A DNA stretch of 34,307 bases from a virus, in the IMG/VR virus record IMGVR_UViG_3300027743_000063, positions 1 through 34,307 of that record; one strand, given 5' to 3'. Made by a program: the position numbers and the translations under genes. Every line of letters begins with the position of its first letter. The first letter of the stretch is position 1. The notes below the pieces were generated by a model that saw only the letters and a program-made list of their open reading frames with translations, searched no databases and had not been told where the DNA came from. Shown here one piece after another: positions 12,921-22,300 of this stretch.

Positions 12921-12942
12921 GAAGTGGCCCCAAAGTGGCCCC
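12921..12942 (+). repeat. Arm-type-like repeats, outer right cluster
   Basis: GAAGTGGCCCC (12921-12931) and AAAGTGGCCCC (12932-12942) are exactly 11 bp apart and in the same orientation as the left-arm sites. They end 4 bases before the ribosome site of the 12959 gene. Confidence 0.65.
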
Positions 12943-12958
12943 AGCAAGGAGGACGACG

Positions 12959-13243
12959 ATGCCTGAATCCCCCACCCCGAAACCCGGCGACCCCGCGCTC
13001 GGCTTCAGCGTCATCACCTACGACGTGCCCAACCACGTGGTCGAAGTGGGCTTCGGCTACTACAAGACCACCCCGGTCTACGTCGCCTCCGTCGATGGCC
13101 GGCAGGCCTTCGGCGGCCCGCACGACATGGCGAAGTTCCTCCGCAAGTGGGCGCGCGTGTCGGACCACGCCGCGCAGTACATGATCGCGGACGCGCGGGC
13201 CCGGCTGGACCAGACGCCCGACGCTATCCCGGTCGAGGAGTAG
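12959..13243 (+). CDS. Small phage protein right of attP (94 aa)
   Basis: Preceded by a perfect AAGGAGG (12946-12952) at 6-base spacing, which fixes the ATG at 12959. The protein is soluble, with a proline-rich start (MPESPTPKPGDPALGFSVIT) and a mixed alpha/beta body (VEVGFGYYKTTPVYVASVDG, then HDMAKFLRKWARVSDHAAQY). No named family is recognised. It is the first gene on the far side of the attachment site, so in the prophage it would lie at the opposite end from the integrase. It is 2 bp upstream of the membrane protein gene at 13246 and probably co-transcribed. Confidence 0.65.
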   Translation: MPESPTPKPGDPALGFSVITYDVPNHVVEVGFGYYKTTPVYVASVDGRQAFGGPHDMAKFLRKWARVSDHAAQYMIADARARLDQTPDAIPVEE

Positions 13244-13245
13244 GG

Positions 13246-13500
13246 ATGACGCCGTGGCGTAGGCTTCCAGCCTTCCTCCGATTCGCGATCACTCTCGACG
13301 GGGCCATCTGGCTGGTGGCCTTCGTCGCCGCAGACGGCCCTCCGCTGGGCCGTGCGGTCGCAGGCAACATCGCGGTGGCACTAACGAACGTCGTGATGAC
13401 GTTACTCCTCTGGCTCAGGCCAGCGGCCACCACCCCGGCACCTTCCCCGTCGAAAGCCCGATCAGCCAGATCACGACCAGCAGCGCGAACACGACAATGA
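13246..13500 (+). CDS. Small membrane protein (84 aa)
   Basis: The ATG at 13246 has GGAG 5 bases upstream, at the end of the previous gene. Two hydrophobic helices are visible, about residues 13-29 (FAITLDGAIWLVAFVAA) and 38-57 (AGNIAVALTNVVMTLLLWLR), followed by a basic, proline-rich tail (SPSKARSARSRPAARTRQ). This is a holin-like or antiholin-like size and topology. Its 3' end overlaps the 3' end of the minus-strand gene 13609-13415 by 86 bp, so the last 28 codons are shared in antisense. The tail may therefore be less conserved than the helices. Confidence 0.55.
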   Translation: MTPWRRLPAFLRFAITLDGAIWLVAFVAADGPPLGRAVAGNIAVALTNVVMTLLLWLRPAATTPAPSPSKARSARSRPAARTRQ

Positions 13501-13609
13501 TCGTCGTGGCGATCGGGTCGGGAATCTTGTAGGCCTGAATCAGCCGTTGCACGCACCAATAGAGGATGCCGATTGCGAGGACGCCGATGACGAATCCAAG
13601 CAGGGTCAT
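13415..13609 (-). CDS. Two-helix membrane protein, holin candidate (64 aa)
   Basis: The ATG at 13609 has a strong GGAGG 5 bases upstream. Nearly the whole protein is hydrophobic: helix 1 about residues 2-22 (TLLGFVIGVLAIGILYWCVQ), a short polar turn (RLIQAYKIPDP), helix 2 about 34-54 (ATTIIVVFALLVVIWLIGLS) and a short C-terminal tail. Holins of this size with two membrane helices are common. It is the last minus-strand gene after the tail genes, where lysis genes often sit. No endolysin is adjacent, so the role is not proven. Confidence 0.6.
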   Translation of the reverse strand: MTLLGFVIGVLAIGILYWCVQRLIQAYKIPDPIATTIIVVFALLVVIWLIGLSTGKVPGWWPLA

Positions 13610-13886
13610 AAGTTCCTCCGACACGTTAGGGTTCGACAAGACGTACGAGCAAGAGACGCACTGTCCCTACTGCGAGCGCCGCCATGACCTGCACAGCGGC
13701 CCCTCCAAGCTGACGCCGGGGGCGCTCGCAGTCTGCATCGACTGTGGCGAAGTCGCCGTCTTCACCGACGCGCTCACCCTGCGCCGGATGACCAACGCCG
13801 AATGGTTGGCCCTGGAGCCGAGGCTGCGCGGCTGGCTCTCGCGCGTGCGGACCCACATCCGCGAGCGCGACCCGACCACACGCTAG
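13587..13886 (+). CDS. Zinc-ribbon protein convergent with the tail operon (99 aa)
   Basis: Carries two metal-binding pairs: HCPYCERRHD (CPYC about residues 26-29) and LAVCIDCGEVAVFTDALTLR (CIDC about 50-53). The rest follows a small phage and bacterial family ending in RMTNAEWLALEPRLRGWL. ATG 13587 with GAGG upstream is chosen; ATG 13566 is also in frame. The first part of the gene overlaps the start of the minus-strand membrane protein (13609) in antisense. Its TAG stop and the TAG of the giant tail gene share the tetranucleotide CTAG (13883-13886), leaving no room for a terminator. It may be a regulator or a single-strand-binding accessory; function unknown. Confidence 0.7.
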   Translation: MTNPSRVISSSDTLGFDKTYEQETHCPYCERRHDLHSGPSKLTPGALAVCIDCGEVAVFTDALTLRRMTNAEWLALEPRLRGWLSRVRTHIRERDPTTR

Positions 13887-16800
13887 GGCAGGGCCGTCAG
13901 AATCGACCCCTGGAAGTAGGCGTTGTCGACGCCGACGACGAAGTTCCCCCCGCCGAGTGGCTGCAACCCGACAAAGGGTGACCCGGCCAGCGTGTAGAGC
14001 AGCAACGGCTGGAACACGCCGGTCCCGCCCACGGAGTAGCGCCCGATGGCCTGGATAGTCACATTGGGCGTGAACGGCAACGCGCAATAGAGGTTGGCCG
14101 TGGCGGTGCCCCCCAGCGTCGAGGCCACGACGCCAATGCCGATGACGGCCGTCTTGCCGATCAGCGTGTAGGAGAAGTTGAGCACGTCGGCGGCGTCCAC
14201 ACCCCACGTCATCGGCGCGTCGGCCGTGAAGTTGGCGGCGTTGAACGGGATGCTCTGCCACACCCCGAGCGGCACGGTGCGCCCGTAGTCGCAGAGCCCC
14301 ACCGGCCCCCGCAACAGGCCCGTGTCGTCCACGAGCACCCCAGAGTTCGAGAGCAGCTTGCCGGTCGTGTCTCCGTAGCGGGCCAGGGCGTTGAGGACGG
14401 AGGTCGCCGGGCCGGTGACGTTGCCCGTCGCCGCGCCGCCGATCGCGGCCGGGTCGATCTCGGTGACGGTGATGCTCGAGGCCAGCGAGCCGCCGAAGTA
14501 GCCCGCCGTCGACGTGCCGTTCATCGCCACGACGCCGGCCGCCGAGGCGTCCTTGCCCGCACGCACCCGGAACGTGATGGGGCTGACGGTGCCGGCGGTC
14601 ACCATCGTGTGCGAGAACGTCGAGTTGCGCGCGCTCGCCGCGATGTTCTCGTAGTTGGAAAACGACGCCAGCGCATCGGGCACCGCATCGCGGAACAGCC
14701 CCACCGTGACCCAGTTCGCCAGGCTGCACGTGCAGAAGAACACCACGTCGATCTTCAGGGCGTTGCTCGCGGAGCGCGGCGTGAACACGAGCGACATGAA
14801 CTCGGTGCCCTCGGTGATCTGCGGGATCGTGTTGTCGAGGGGAATCGTCGCGCTCGAGAGCGCCACCTGGAGCGCGCCCGTCTGGTAGGTTTTCACTTGC
14901 ACGACGGCGCCGCCCACCGTGCCGCCACTGCCGCCGCCGGTGCCCTTTCGCATGCCGTAAATGCGAATGGTCCCTTCGGCGAGGTTCCCGGCCGTGTAGT
15001 AGAAGCGCAGCCCGTTGACCGCGGCGACGTTGGCCCACCAGCACGACCCGTTGATCGTGTAGTGGTAGCCGTTCTGCGACATATACGCGCCGTCGACCCG
15101 GAGCGTCTTGGTCCGCGTGGCGCTGCCGGGGTTCACCAGGTGCAGCGTGGCCGACGAGCTCGCGACGCTCGGGGTGTTCTCGTTCCCGCCCAGGATGAAC
15201 ATTTCGGCCTGGGCGACCCCATTCACGCGGTCGTTCTCGGCGTTGGTCCCGGTGTAGCGCAGCGCGTAGGCGTAGTCGGTGGTGCGCCAGGTGGTGCCGC
15301 CATCGGTCGAGACACGCGCCTTGAGGCCCGCCCCGTCGGTGTCCGGCAACAGGCCGACCACCTCGATCACGTAGTCGTCGTAGGCCGCGTTGAGCCAGTT
15401 CGTGAAGTCCAGCGTCGCGCCGCCGGCGGCCGTCTTCTCCTCGAGGAGCACCAGGTCGCTCTTGCCCGACCCGCCCCCTCCGGCGGCCACGTCCCCCCAC
15501 TTCAGGCCGGTCGCCGTCGTGGGGTCCGCGAGCAAGGCTTGGCCCGGCGTCGAGGCCACCGGCTGCCGCACATGCACCGTGCCGTCGTGCACCACCAGGT
15601 CGCCCTTGGTCGTCGCGGGACTCAGCGCAGCCAACGCCGCCGGGGCCGTGGCCTGGCCGGTGCCGCCCGCCGCCAGCGGCAGCGGCGCGGCGAAGTCGGA
15701 CCCCGTGACGGGCCCGAACACCGGGTCGCCACTCGCCACCCCATGCAGCACGCCTGGCCCCAGCGGCGGCCCGAGCGCCCGCGCAATCGCGCCGCCCTGG
15801 CCGACCAGCAGCGCGTGGACCGTCAGGGCGCCGGCGGGGACCACCCCGCCACTGGTGCCGCCCCCACCGCCGCCCTCGGCCGGCGGGGTCACCGCCCCGC
15901 TGGCAATCCCGACCCCGGCCCCCGCGCCCACGATGTCGCGCCAGAAGTCCAGCCACGAGGCCTGCGTCTGGAGGCCTTCGAGCAGCGTCAGCGTGGTCGT
16001 GAGTTGTTGGTCGGCCTCGGCCACCATCTCGACCTCGGTCACGAGCCATTCCGAATTGGGCAGCGTGCGCGAGGGGACGTCGAGCGTGATCGTGTCGCCG
16101 GGGAGGAAGTCGGTCGCCACGCGCGTGCGCAGCGTCACCGTGCGCGGCAAGGCGTTGGCCTTGGCGACGAGGCTTTCGGCCAGGGCGAGCGCTTCCTCGG
16201 TGTCGAAGATGTCGGCCCGCTCGACGATGCCTTCCCACGGCACGACCTGGGCAGGGAGCCCGGTGATGACGACGCCGGACGTGGCGAAGTCGTCCTCGAA
16301 GTAGACCCACCCCGCTTCGACCTGTTCGGGCGGGACGCTGATCATGCGCGTGAAGCCGCCCATCGTGCCGCGCCGACAGACCTGGTAGCCGATGGCCCCG
16401 GCGACCGGATTGAACCAGCCGCGACTCGGCCGCGCCGGGCCCGACGTGGTGGTCGACAGCTCGCGCGAGACTTGGCTGAGGATGCCTTCCGGCAACTGCG
16501 CCATCACGACGTACCACCAGAGCCCGCCGAAGGTGGCGTCCGTCGAGGCGGCCACGCTGATGAAGTCGACCGTGGTCCCCGTCGTCTCGAGATAGGCGTG
16601 CCACCGGGCCCGGTAGTACCAGTCGCCGATGTAGCAGCGATATTTCACCGCGCCGGTCGCGCCGCCCCAGCTCACGCGCACCTTGTTGGTGCCCGGCACG
16701 ATCGTCACCTTCGGCACCGCCTGGGTGCCGTAGAGCGTGCTCACGCTGGACGGGAACGCGCCGCGGCCGCCGCCGGTCGGGGGGTGCAGATGGAACGGGT

Positions 16801-18232
16801 AGGGATCGCTCTCGCGGCCGCTCGCGTCGATGCTCGTGACGAGGAACGCATACTCGTTGTTGAACGTCGCCTCGAGCGACCCGCCGGACAGCACCGTCGC
16901 CGTCACGCTGGTCGGCGGCGTGGCGTCACTGACGTTGTTGCCGTAGCCGGTCGTGTCGCCGCCCCCATCGGGCGCCATGCGGCCGCCGCGTGGCGGGTAG
17001 GCCTGCCACTGGGGCGCGGCTTCGCCCACCGGCTCGGGCGCGTCGGCGCAGACCACCAGCGGGTATTGCACGTTGTAGGTGATCGCAATCGCCACGCCCA
17101 GGGTCGGCGCCGAGGTCCGCACGATCTCGTTCTCGACGGCGTCGTAGGACCACGGATGCGCGGTCAGGTCGGTGACGCCGAGTCCCTCTTGCGTGCCGCC
17201 CACCGTGACCCAGCCGATCCACCCAGTGCTGTCGGGCGTGGGGAACAGCGGGGGATTCGTCAACGGGTAGCGCGTCGTCCCGCCGTCACCAGTCCAGGCC
17301 TCGCTTTGCGCGGCCACGCCGGTCCCGTAGCGGACGCACACGCGATTGGCGAACTGGGCGCGCGACTTCGTCCAGGTGATCGCCCCGAGGATGTTCTTGT
17401 TGGCGGCCGACAGCGTGAAGGGCCGGAGCTTGGTGCCGATCTCGAACCACTCGACGATGCCGGTCGGGCGCAACCGATAGACCCAGCCGCCGCTGAGATC
17501 CACGAGCTGGTTGAACGCATCCTCGACCGTGACGCCATCAAACGTCACCGCCGGCAGCGGCGGCCCCTCGGGCATCGTCGGGTCGAGCCGGATCTGGTAG
17601 AGCCCCAGGTGGACCGTAATCAGGTCCGACACCACCGTGCGCAGGGACGTGCCGGCCGCGTAGCTCTGCGTGACGCGCCGCGTGGTCGCCCGGGCCCAGT
17701 CGTCCACCGCGCCCACGCGCGTGAGAGTGCCCACGCCGGGGGCCCCCATCGGGCCATCGTTGACGCTGAAGATCGTCCCGCGAAAGAGCAGCTCGTCGAG
17801 GATCATCTCGATGCGCTGATCGAGCGCCGGCCGATACGCCGTCTCGAACGAGTCGAAGTCGCGGATGTCGACGGCGGCGCGGCCGCGCGCCCCGAGCTGA
17901 TACTCGATGCGCAAGCTGTAGGGCTTGGCGTCGGTGACGTGCTCGACGTTGTTGACGAGGATGCTCAGGGGGCTGGGCAGCCGGTGGACGGTGAGGCGCG
18001 GGATCTGCGTGAGGCGCGGCTCGCCGCCCACCTCGATGGCGGTCAGGCGCGCGGCCTGCGTCATCCACACGTCCGAGCCGACCTCGAGGACCGCCAGGCG
18101 GGCCGCCTGCGTGAGCACCAGGCCGTCGGCCGCCGTCGCCACCGTCAGCCGCGGCGCTTGCGTCACCACGGGCTGGGGCACCGTCGCGGCGACCACCAGC
18201 CGCACGATCTGCGTCGCCTGGATCGTCGGCAC
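13883..18232 (-). CDS. Tail tip hub / receptor-binding fibre fusion protein (1449 aa)
   Basis: Start GTG at 18232, 4 bases after the previous stop, with no good ribosome site, so probably coupled. Residues 7-91 are five 17-residue TQxxRL repeats. About 95-330 resemble a baseplate-hub (late control D-like) domain: ILVNNVEHVTDAKPYSLRIE, then EMILDELLFRGTIFSV. About 420-650 contain fibronectin-type segments (PPTSVTATVLSGGSLEATF). A Gly-rich linker (about 787) leads to a fibre part with LAAGGTGQATAPAALAAL and TTKGDLVVHDGT motifs. Another Gly-rich linker (about 920) follows, and the C-terminal head starts near 1315 and ends in a beta-rich region. So hub and host-recognising fibre are fused in one chain. 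It is the last and largest tail gene. Confidence 0.85.
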   Translation of the reverse strand: MPTIQATQIVRLVVAATVPQPVVTQAPRLTVATAADGLVLTQAARLAVLEVGSDVWMTQAARLTAIEVGGEPRLTQIPRLTVHRLPSPLSILVNNVEHVTDAKPYSLRIEYQLGARGRAAVDIRDFDSFETAYRPALDQRIEMILDELLFRGTIFSVNDGPMGAPGVGTLTRVGAVDDWARATTRRVTQSYAAGTSLRTVVSDLITVHLGLYQIRLDPTMPEGPPLPAVTFDGVTVEDAFNQLVDLSGGWVYRLRPTGIVEWFEIGTKLRPFTLSAANKNILGAITWTKSRAQFANRVCVRYGTGVAAQSEAWTGDGGTTRYPLTNPPLFPTPDSTGWIGWVTVGGTQEGLGVTDLTAHPWSYDAVENEIVRTSAPTLGVAIAITYNVQYPLVVCADAPEPVGEAAPQWQAYPPRGGRMAPDGGGDTTGYGNNVSDATPPTSVTATVLSGGSLEATFNNEYAFLVTSIDASGRESDPYPFHLHPPTGGGRGAFPSSVSTLYGTQAVPKVTIVPGTNKVRVSWGGATGAVKYRCYIGDWYYRARWHAYLETTGTTVDFISVAASTDATFGGLWWYVVMAQLPEGILSQVSRELSTTTSGPARPSRGWFNPVAGAIGYQVCRRGTMGGFTRMISVPPEQVEAGWVYFEDDFATSGVVITGLPAQVVPWEGIVERADIFDTEEALALAESLVAKANALPRTVTLRTRVATDFLPGDTITLDVPSRTLPNSEWLVTEVEMVAEADQQLTTTLTLLEGLQTQASWLDFWRDIVGAGAGVGIASGAVTPPAEGGGGGGTSGGVVPAGALTVHALLVGQGGAIARALGPPLGPGVLHGVASGDPVFGPVTGSDFAAPLPLAAGGTGQATAPAALAALSPATTKGDLVVHDGTVHVRQPVASTPGQALLADPTTATGLKWGDVAAGGGGSGKSDLVLLEEKTAAGGATLDFTNWLNAAYDDYVIEVVGLLPDTDGAGLKARVSTDGGTTWRTTDYAYALRYTGTNAENDRVNGVAQAEMFILGGNENTPSVASSSATLHLVNPGSATRTKTLRVDGAYMSQNGYHYTINGSCWWANVAAVNGLRFYYTAGNLAEGTIRIYGMRKGTGGGSGGTVGGAVVQVKTYQTGALQVALSSATIPLDNTIPQITEGTEFMSLVFTPRSASNALKIDVVFFCTCSLANWVTVGLFRDAVPDALASFSNYENIAASARNSTFSHTMVTAGTVSPITFRVRAGKDASAAGVVAMNGTSTAGYFGGSLASSITVTEIDPAAIGGAATGNVTGPATSVLNALARYGDTTGKLLSNSGVLVDDTGLLRGPVGLCDYGRTVPLGVWQSIPFNAANFTADAPMTWGVDAADVLNFSYTLIGKTAVIGIGVVASTLGGTATANLYCALPFTPNVTIQAIGRYSVGGTGVFQPLLLYTLAGSPFVGLQPLGGGNFVVGVDNAYFQGSILTALP
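17960..18214 (-). repeat. Five 51-bp (17-residue) repeats in the tail hub N terminus
   Basis: Five consecutive units of exactly 17 residues begin TQIVRLVV, TQAPRLTV, TQAARLAV, TQAARLTA and TQIPRLTV (residues 7-91). The first eight residues are kept and the second half varies. Each unit looks like a beta hairpin or a strand-turn. Similar TQ repeats are found in tail proteins of other phages. Confidence 0.8.
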
Positions 18233-18236
18233 GCCG

Positions 18237-19349
18237 TTAGGGGACTTTCAGCCCGAGCTCTGATCCGTTGATCCCGCCAATCGTCCAGGGCACGGCCGTC
18301 ACCGGGTCACGCTGCCGGATGAAGTCGTAATAGGCGTAGCTGCCGGAGGTCGGCGACTGCGGCGTCGCGCCGTCGTAGTTCACCCCGCCCTGGCGCACGA
18401 CATCGAGGACGTTTTGCGCGCCCGCCGTCGCCAGCTTCAGGCACGGGCGCAGGATGACGAACTTCGGCGTGCCCAGCACGACGGGCAGGGCCGGGTAGAT
18501 CAACGTCTCGCGCTGGCCGGTGCTCACGCCCTGCAAGTAATCGGTGTCGTCATTCGCCACGGCCTCATCGACCAGGGTGCCGTGGTCCGTGCCGGCCGAG
18601 GGCGTCCAGTCCGCCGCGCCGCCGTTGCCGGTGAGCGGGAGCTGCGCGAACACGGAGCAGTCGCCCGGGTGGTCGTTGTTGTCCGGGCCCACGTCATCGC
18701 AGACCACCTGGTCGCAGACGACGAACTCGGGATTCTGAATCGGGTCGGCCCCGTTGGGTTTGCCCGAGGCGAAGCAGAAGCGCGACCAGGCGGCCGTGCC
18801 CGCGTTGCGCGTGTCCAGGCCCGTGAGCCCGAGGCCGCTATTGAGTTGTTCGTTGCGGTTCAACCGGAACGACAGCGCCCCCGCCGAATCGTGAATCGTG
18901 AGCTTGATGGAGAAGTGGTAGAACACGCCGGTCGTCACCGGGTTCGTGGTCGCGCCCAGCACCGCGCCCGCCCCGTAGCCGGGCGTGGGGGCCAGCTTGA
19001 ACACCAGCGTGTGATCGGCGCGCATCGCCAGCCCGACGTGCCACACCGACGGATCGCCCACGCACCAGAAGGGCACCTCGCCGCCGACGTTGGCGAAGTT
19101 CGTGAACTTGATGGCGAAGGCGTGGATGATCGTCGCGCTGCCCGGCGTGAGCGTCTTTTGCAGGATGCCCGAGTAGACGCCCGCCGGCACCCCGCCCGTG
19201 TTGATGGCCTTGAGCACGTTGGTCCCGGCGCGGCGGCCGCCGGCGACAATCGTAAAGACCTCCGGGTGCGTGCCCGTCAGCGAAGTCCAGACGCGATTGA
19301 GTTGCGCCAGGTTGTAGTAATCGGGCGTGTCGGCCCAGAGTCCCGCCAT
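18237..19349 (-). CDS. Minor tail protein (370 aa)
   Basis: A beta-rich protein with repeated short hydrophobic strands (IHAFAIKFTNFANVGGEVPF, HFSIKLTIHDSAGALSFRLN), a pattern like concanavalin/LamG-type beta sandwiches. Six cysteines, several in a short segment (FVVCDQVVCDDVGPDNNDHP, then DCSVF), suggest a disulfide or metal knot. It lies between the tape measure and the hub/fibre gene, where siphophages encode the distal tail protein and tail tip parts. The ATG is at 19349, 12 bases after the tape measure stop. A minor tail or distal tail role is inferred from position. Confidence 0.75.
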   Translation of the reverse strand: MAGLWADTPDYYNLAQLNRVWTSLTGTHPEVFTIVAGGRRAGTNVLKAINTGGVPAGVYSGILQKTLTPGSATIIHAFAIKFTNFANVGGEVPFWCVGDPSVWHVGLAMRADHTLVFKLAPTPGYGAGAVLGATTNPVTTGVFYHFSIKLTIHDSAGALSFRLNRNEQLNSGLGLTGLDTRNAGTAAWSRFCFASGKPNGADPIQNPEFVVCDQVVCDDVGPDNNDHPGDCSVFAQLPLTGNGGAADWTPSAGTDHGTLVDEAVANDDTDYLQGVSTGQRETLIYPALPVVLGTPKFVILRPCLKLATAGAQNVLDVVRQGGVNYDGATPQSPTSGSYAYYDFIRQRDPVTAVPWTIGGINGSELGLKVP

Positions 19350-19361
19350 GTTCGTCCCCCT

Positions 19362-22300
19362 TCAGTGCCCGACGCCCAGGCCGCGCATGATTTTCGGAAT
19401 CCGCTTCGCGGCCGACCGCGCCAGCACTTCACCATCTAAGTAGATGGTCGTTTCGTAGCTCGCCGGCGAGACGCCCAGGTTGGCGCCCGACAGCGGGATC
19501 ACCGCTTCGGGGCCGCTCTCGCCCACCACCGCCAGCGTGCGCCGCGTCACGATGCCGCCTGTCGCCAGGTGCGGCACGCCCACGCCCTCGGGCAGCTCGT
19601 TGGTGGCGTCGTAGGTGTAGGGAATCCGGATCGGGTCGATCTGGATGTCGCTGAACGAATCCTCGATCGAGGAGGCCGCGTCCTCGGCGGGCCCCTTCAG
19701 CTTGTCGAAGTATTCGGGCAACGTCGCGCCGAGGACTTCGCCGATGGCGAGCAGCACGTCGAGGATCTTCTGGTTCACGTCCTTCATGTGCTCGCCGACG
19801 AGGCCTTGCTGCTTGGCCTGCTCGAGGATCGCTTGGGTCGTCTCGTCCGTGACCAGGCCGTACTGCTGCTGCGCTTCCCAGAGGGTTTGCAGGACGGGTT
19901 GACTCAGGGCCAGCGTCTTGGCCGCGTCGCCGCCCTTGTCGATGATCCCCTGGATGCTCGCGCCGATGTCGGCCGCGATGGCCTGGAAGCCGGCGGGCGA
20001 GAGCGCCTTGGCGTCGAACAGGCCTTGCAGCACCGCGCCCGAGGCCGCGATCTGCTCGAACAACGGCTTGAACGCTTCGTTGTTCACCAGGTTGAAGTTC
20101 TCGCGCAGCTCGTCGATCACGGCGGTGCTGGTCAGGCCCCACTTGGTCACGCCGTCCTCGAGCATCTGGAACGCCGGGGCCATCTGCTGCAGAGCCGTGA
20201 TACCGCTGCCGGTTTCCTTCACCAGCCCGGCAAACGTGTCGCGGATCATCAGCCCGAGGCGCGCGAACTCGCCCTCGGAGGCCTGCGCCTGGGCCTGGAG
20301 CTTCTGCGTCGCGTCGGCCCGCGCCGCCGCTTCCTCCTTCGTGAACTTGTCGCCAGCGGCCGGCTTGTTGGCGGCCTCGTAGAGCTTGCTGAACTTGTCG
20401 GCGAAAATCGCGGCCCGGTCGTTCACGCCCTTGAGCGCGGTGTTGAGGCCTTCGATGCGCTTCTTCTGCTCGGCCAGCGCGGTGTTGAGTTGGTCGATGA
20501 CGGCCTTGAACTGCTCGGGCGTTTTCGCGTTGAACGCCTTCGTGATGTCGACGCCGAGGGATTGGGCGAGCTTCTGGAGCTTCGCCATGCCGCCGTATTG
20601 GTCGAGCAGCGCCTTCTTGTTCTTCTCGAGCTCGGCGCGTTCCTCCTTCGCCTTCTTGCTCCCGCCGAACAACCCGCCGAAGAACCCGGCCGCCCCGCCG
20701 ATGACGCCGCCGACCAGCGTCCCGATGCCGGGGATGACGCTGCCCATCATCGCGCCGCTCATCGCCCCGGTTGCCGCGCCGCCGAGGGCGCCCTTCGCCT
20801 TCCCCTGGGACTGGCCGATGTCGAAGCCGCCGAAGAAGGCCTCGATGCCCATGCCGGCCAGGCCGAGGGCCTTCTCGCCGCCGGTGAGCGACCGATTGGC
20901 TTTCAGCGCGAGCGCCACGTGCTCCGCGAACGACTTCGAGAAGCTCGCGCCGGCGGAGCGACCCAGCGCCTCGAAGATGCTGTCGCCCCGCGCCATCGCG
21001 TCCCGAATCACGTTGGGGAGGTCTTGGAACCACCCGAACAGGTCGGGCTTGATCGACGCTTGCATCTTGTCGATCTCGTCGGTGATCTCCGCGACCATGA
21101 TTTTCGCGTTCTGCGTCACCTGGTCCCAATCGAACAGGTCGGTGATGTCCCCGACCTTCATGTCGGCCATGAAGTCGGGCGCGATCAGCTTGTCGAGGTC
21201 GTGGCTGATGGCCTCCAGGTTGCCGTGCAGCTCCTCCATGATTTTCGGGAGCCGTTCGCTTTCGTTGTAGATGTCGGTGAGTTCCTTGTCGGCCGTGATG
21301 CCCAGCGCGCGGAAGGCGTCCATCGCCTTGCCGACGGCCTCGTGGAGTTCCTTCTGTTGGTCGGCCGTGAGGTCCGAGACGTGCGCGAGGCCGCCAATCG
21401 CGGCCACCATCTCGTAGGCGTCCTTGATCTCCTTGAAGCCGAACATCGCGTCGCGCGTGCCCTCCATGCCTTTCTTGAAGGCCGGCAGCTTCGCGCTGAT
21501 CGCGGCGATGGCCTTGGCGAACCCGGCCGTATCGCCCACGTCGGTGATCGCGGCGGCGAGCTCGCGGAAGGTGTCGAGCTTCTCCTTGGCCTTCTTGCCC
21601 GCCCGATCGATCCCGCCGGCGGCCGCGTCCATCCCGTCCCCGGCCTGGCGGCCGGCCTGGCCGATGTCCACCAGCAGCCCGCGATTCGCTTTGGCAGCGC
21701 CAATCCACGAGTCGACGCGCTCGGTGGCCGTCTTGAACACGCCCGAGAGGGTGGCCGACCCCTCCTTGAGCGTCTTGATGGATTGCGCGAGGTCGTCCTG
21801 CGTCCCGCGCCACGCCTCCAGCTTGTCGTGGAACTGATCGGTGCTGACGCCGATGGCCTCCAGGGCCTTCGCCCCGCCGGGCAGCGAGGACAGCGCCACG
21901 ATGAGGAACTTGATGGCCTGAACGCTCTTGACCGCGAAATCGACGATGGATTTCGCGCCTTCCAGCGCCTTGATGGCGAGCCACGAGAGGCCCTGCTGCG
22001 TTAGGTCGAGCACGACAATCGTCACGCGCAGGTAGCCCAGCAGGAACACCAGCGCATCGGACACGGCGTAGGAGCCCTTGCTCGTGGTCGTCAGCCACTT
22101 CGTCACATCGCGCAGCGACTCGGCGACCATCGTCAGGACCACCTGCACCGACTTGTTGGTCGTGATCGCATTGCCCACTTCGGCCTGCAACGAGATCCAC
22201 GCCGTATCGACCGCCGTCACGGCGCCGGTGTAGGTGCCCAGCGAGCGCGCGGCGTCGCCGGCCATCGCGGCGGCCTCGCGCATCAGGCCGTTCATGAGCA

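Noticed and set aside
13626-16604. A minus-strand open frame of 992 codons overlapping the tail hub gene
   Set aside because: Out-of-frame shadow of the hub/fibre gene with biased Arg/Gly/Ala/His composition and no ribosome site.
14609-18271. A plus-strand open frame of 1220 codons opposite the tail hub gene
   Set aside because: It is an antisense shadow in high-GC DNA: Arg/Gly/Ala/Val-rich without domains, while the minus-strand frame has clear tail domains and operon context.
19569-22004. Plus-strand frame of 811 codons opposite the tape measure gene
   Set aside because: Antisense shadow rich in Leu/Val/Arg/Asp caused by codon-position GC bias.
19429-22200. Long alternative minus-strand frame (923 codons) inside the tape measure gene
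   Set aside because: Shadow of the tape measure gene; no start signal and no family pattern.
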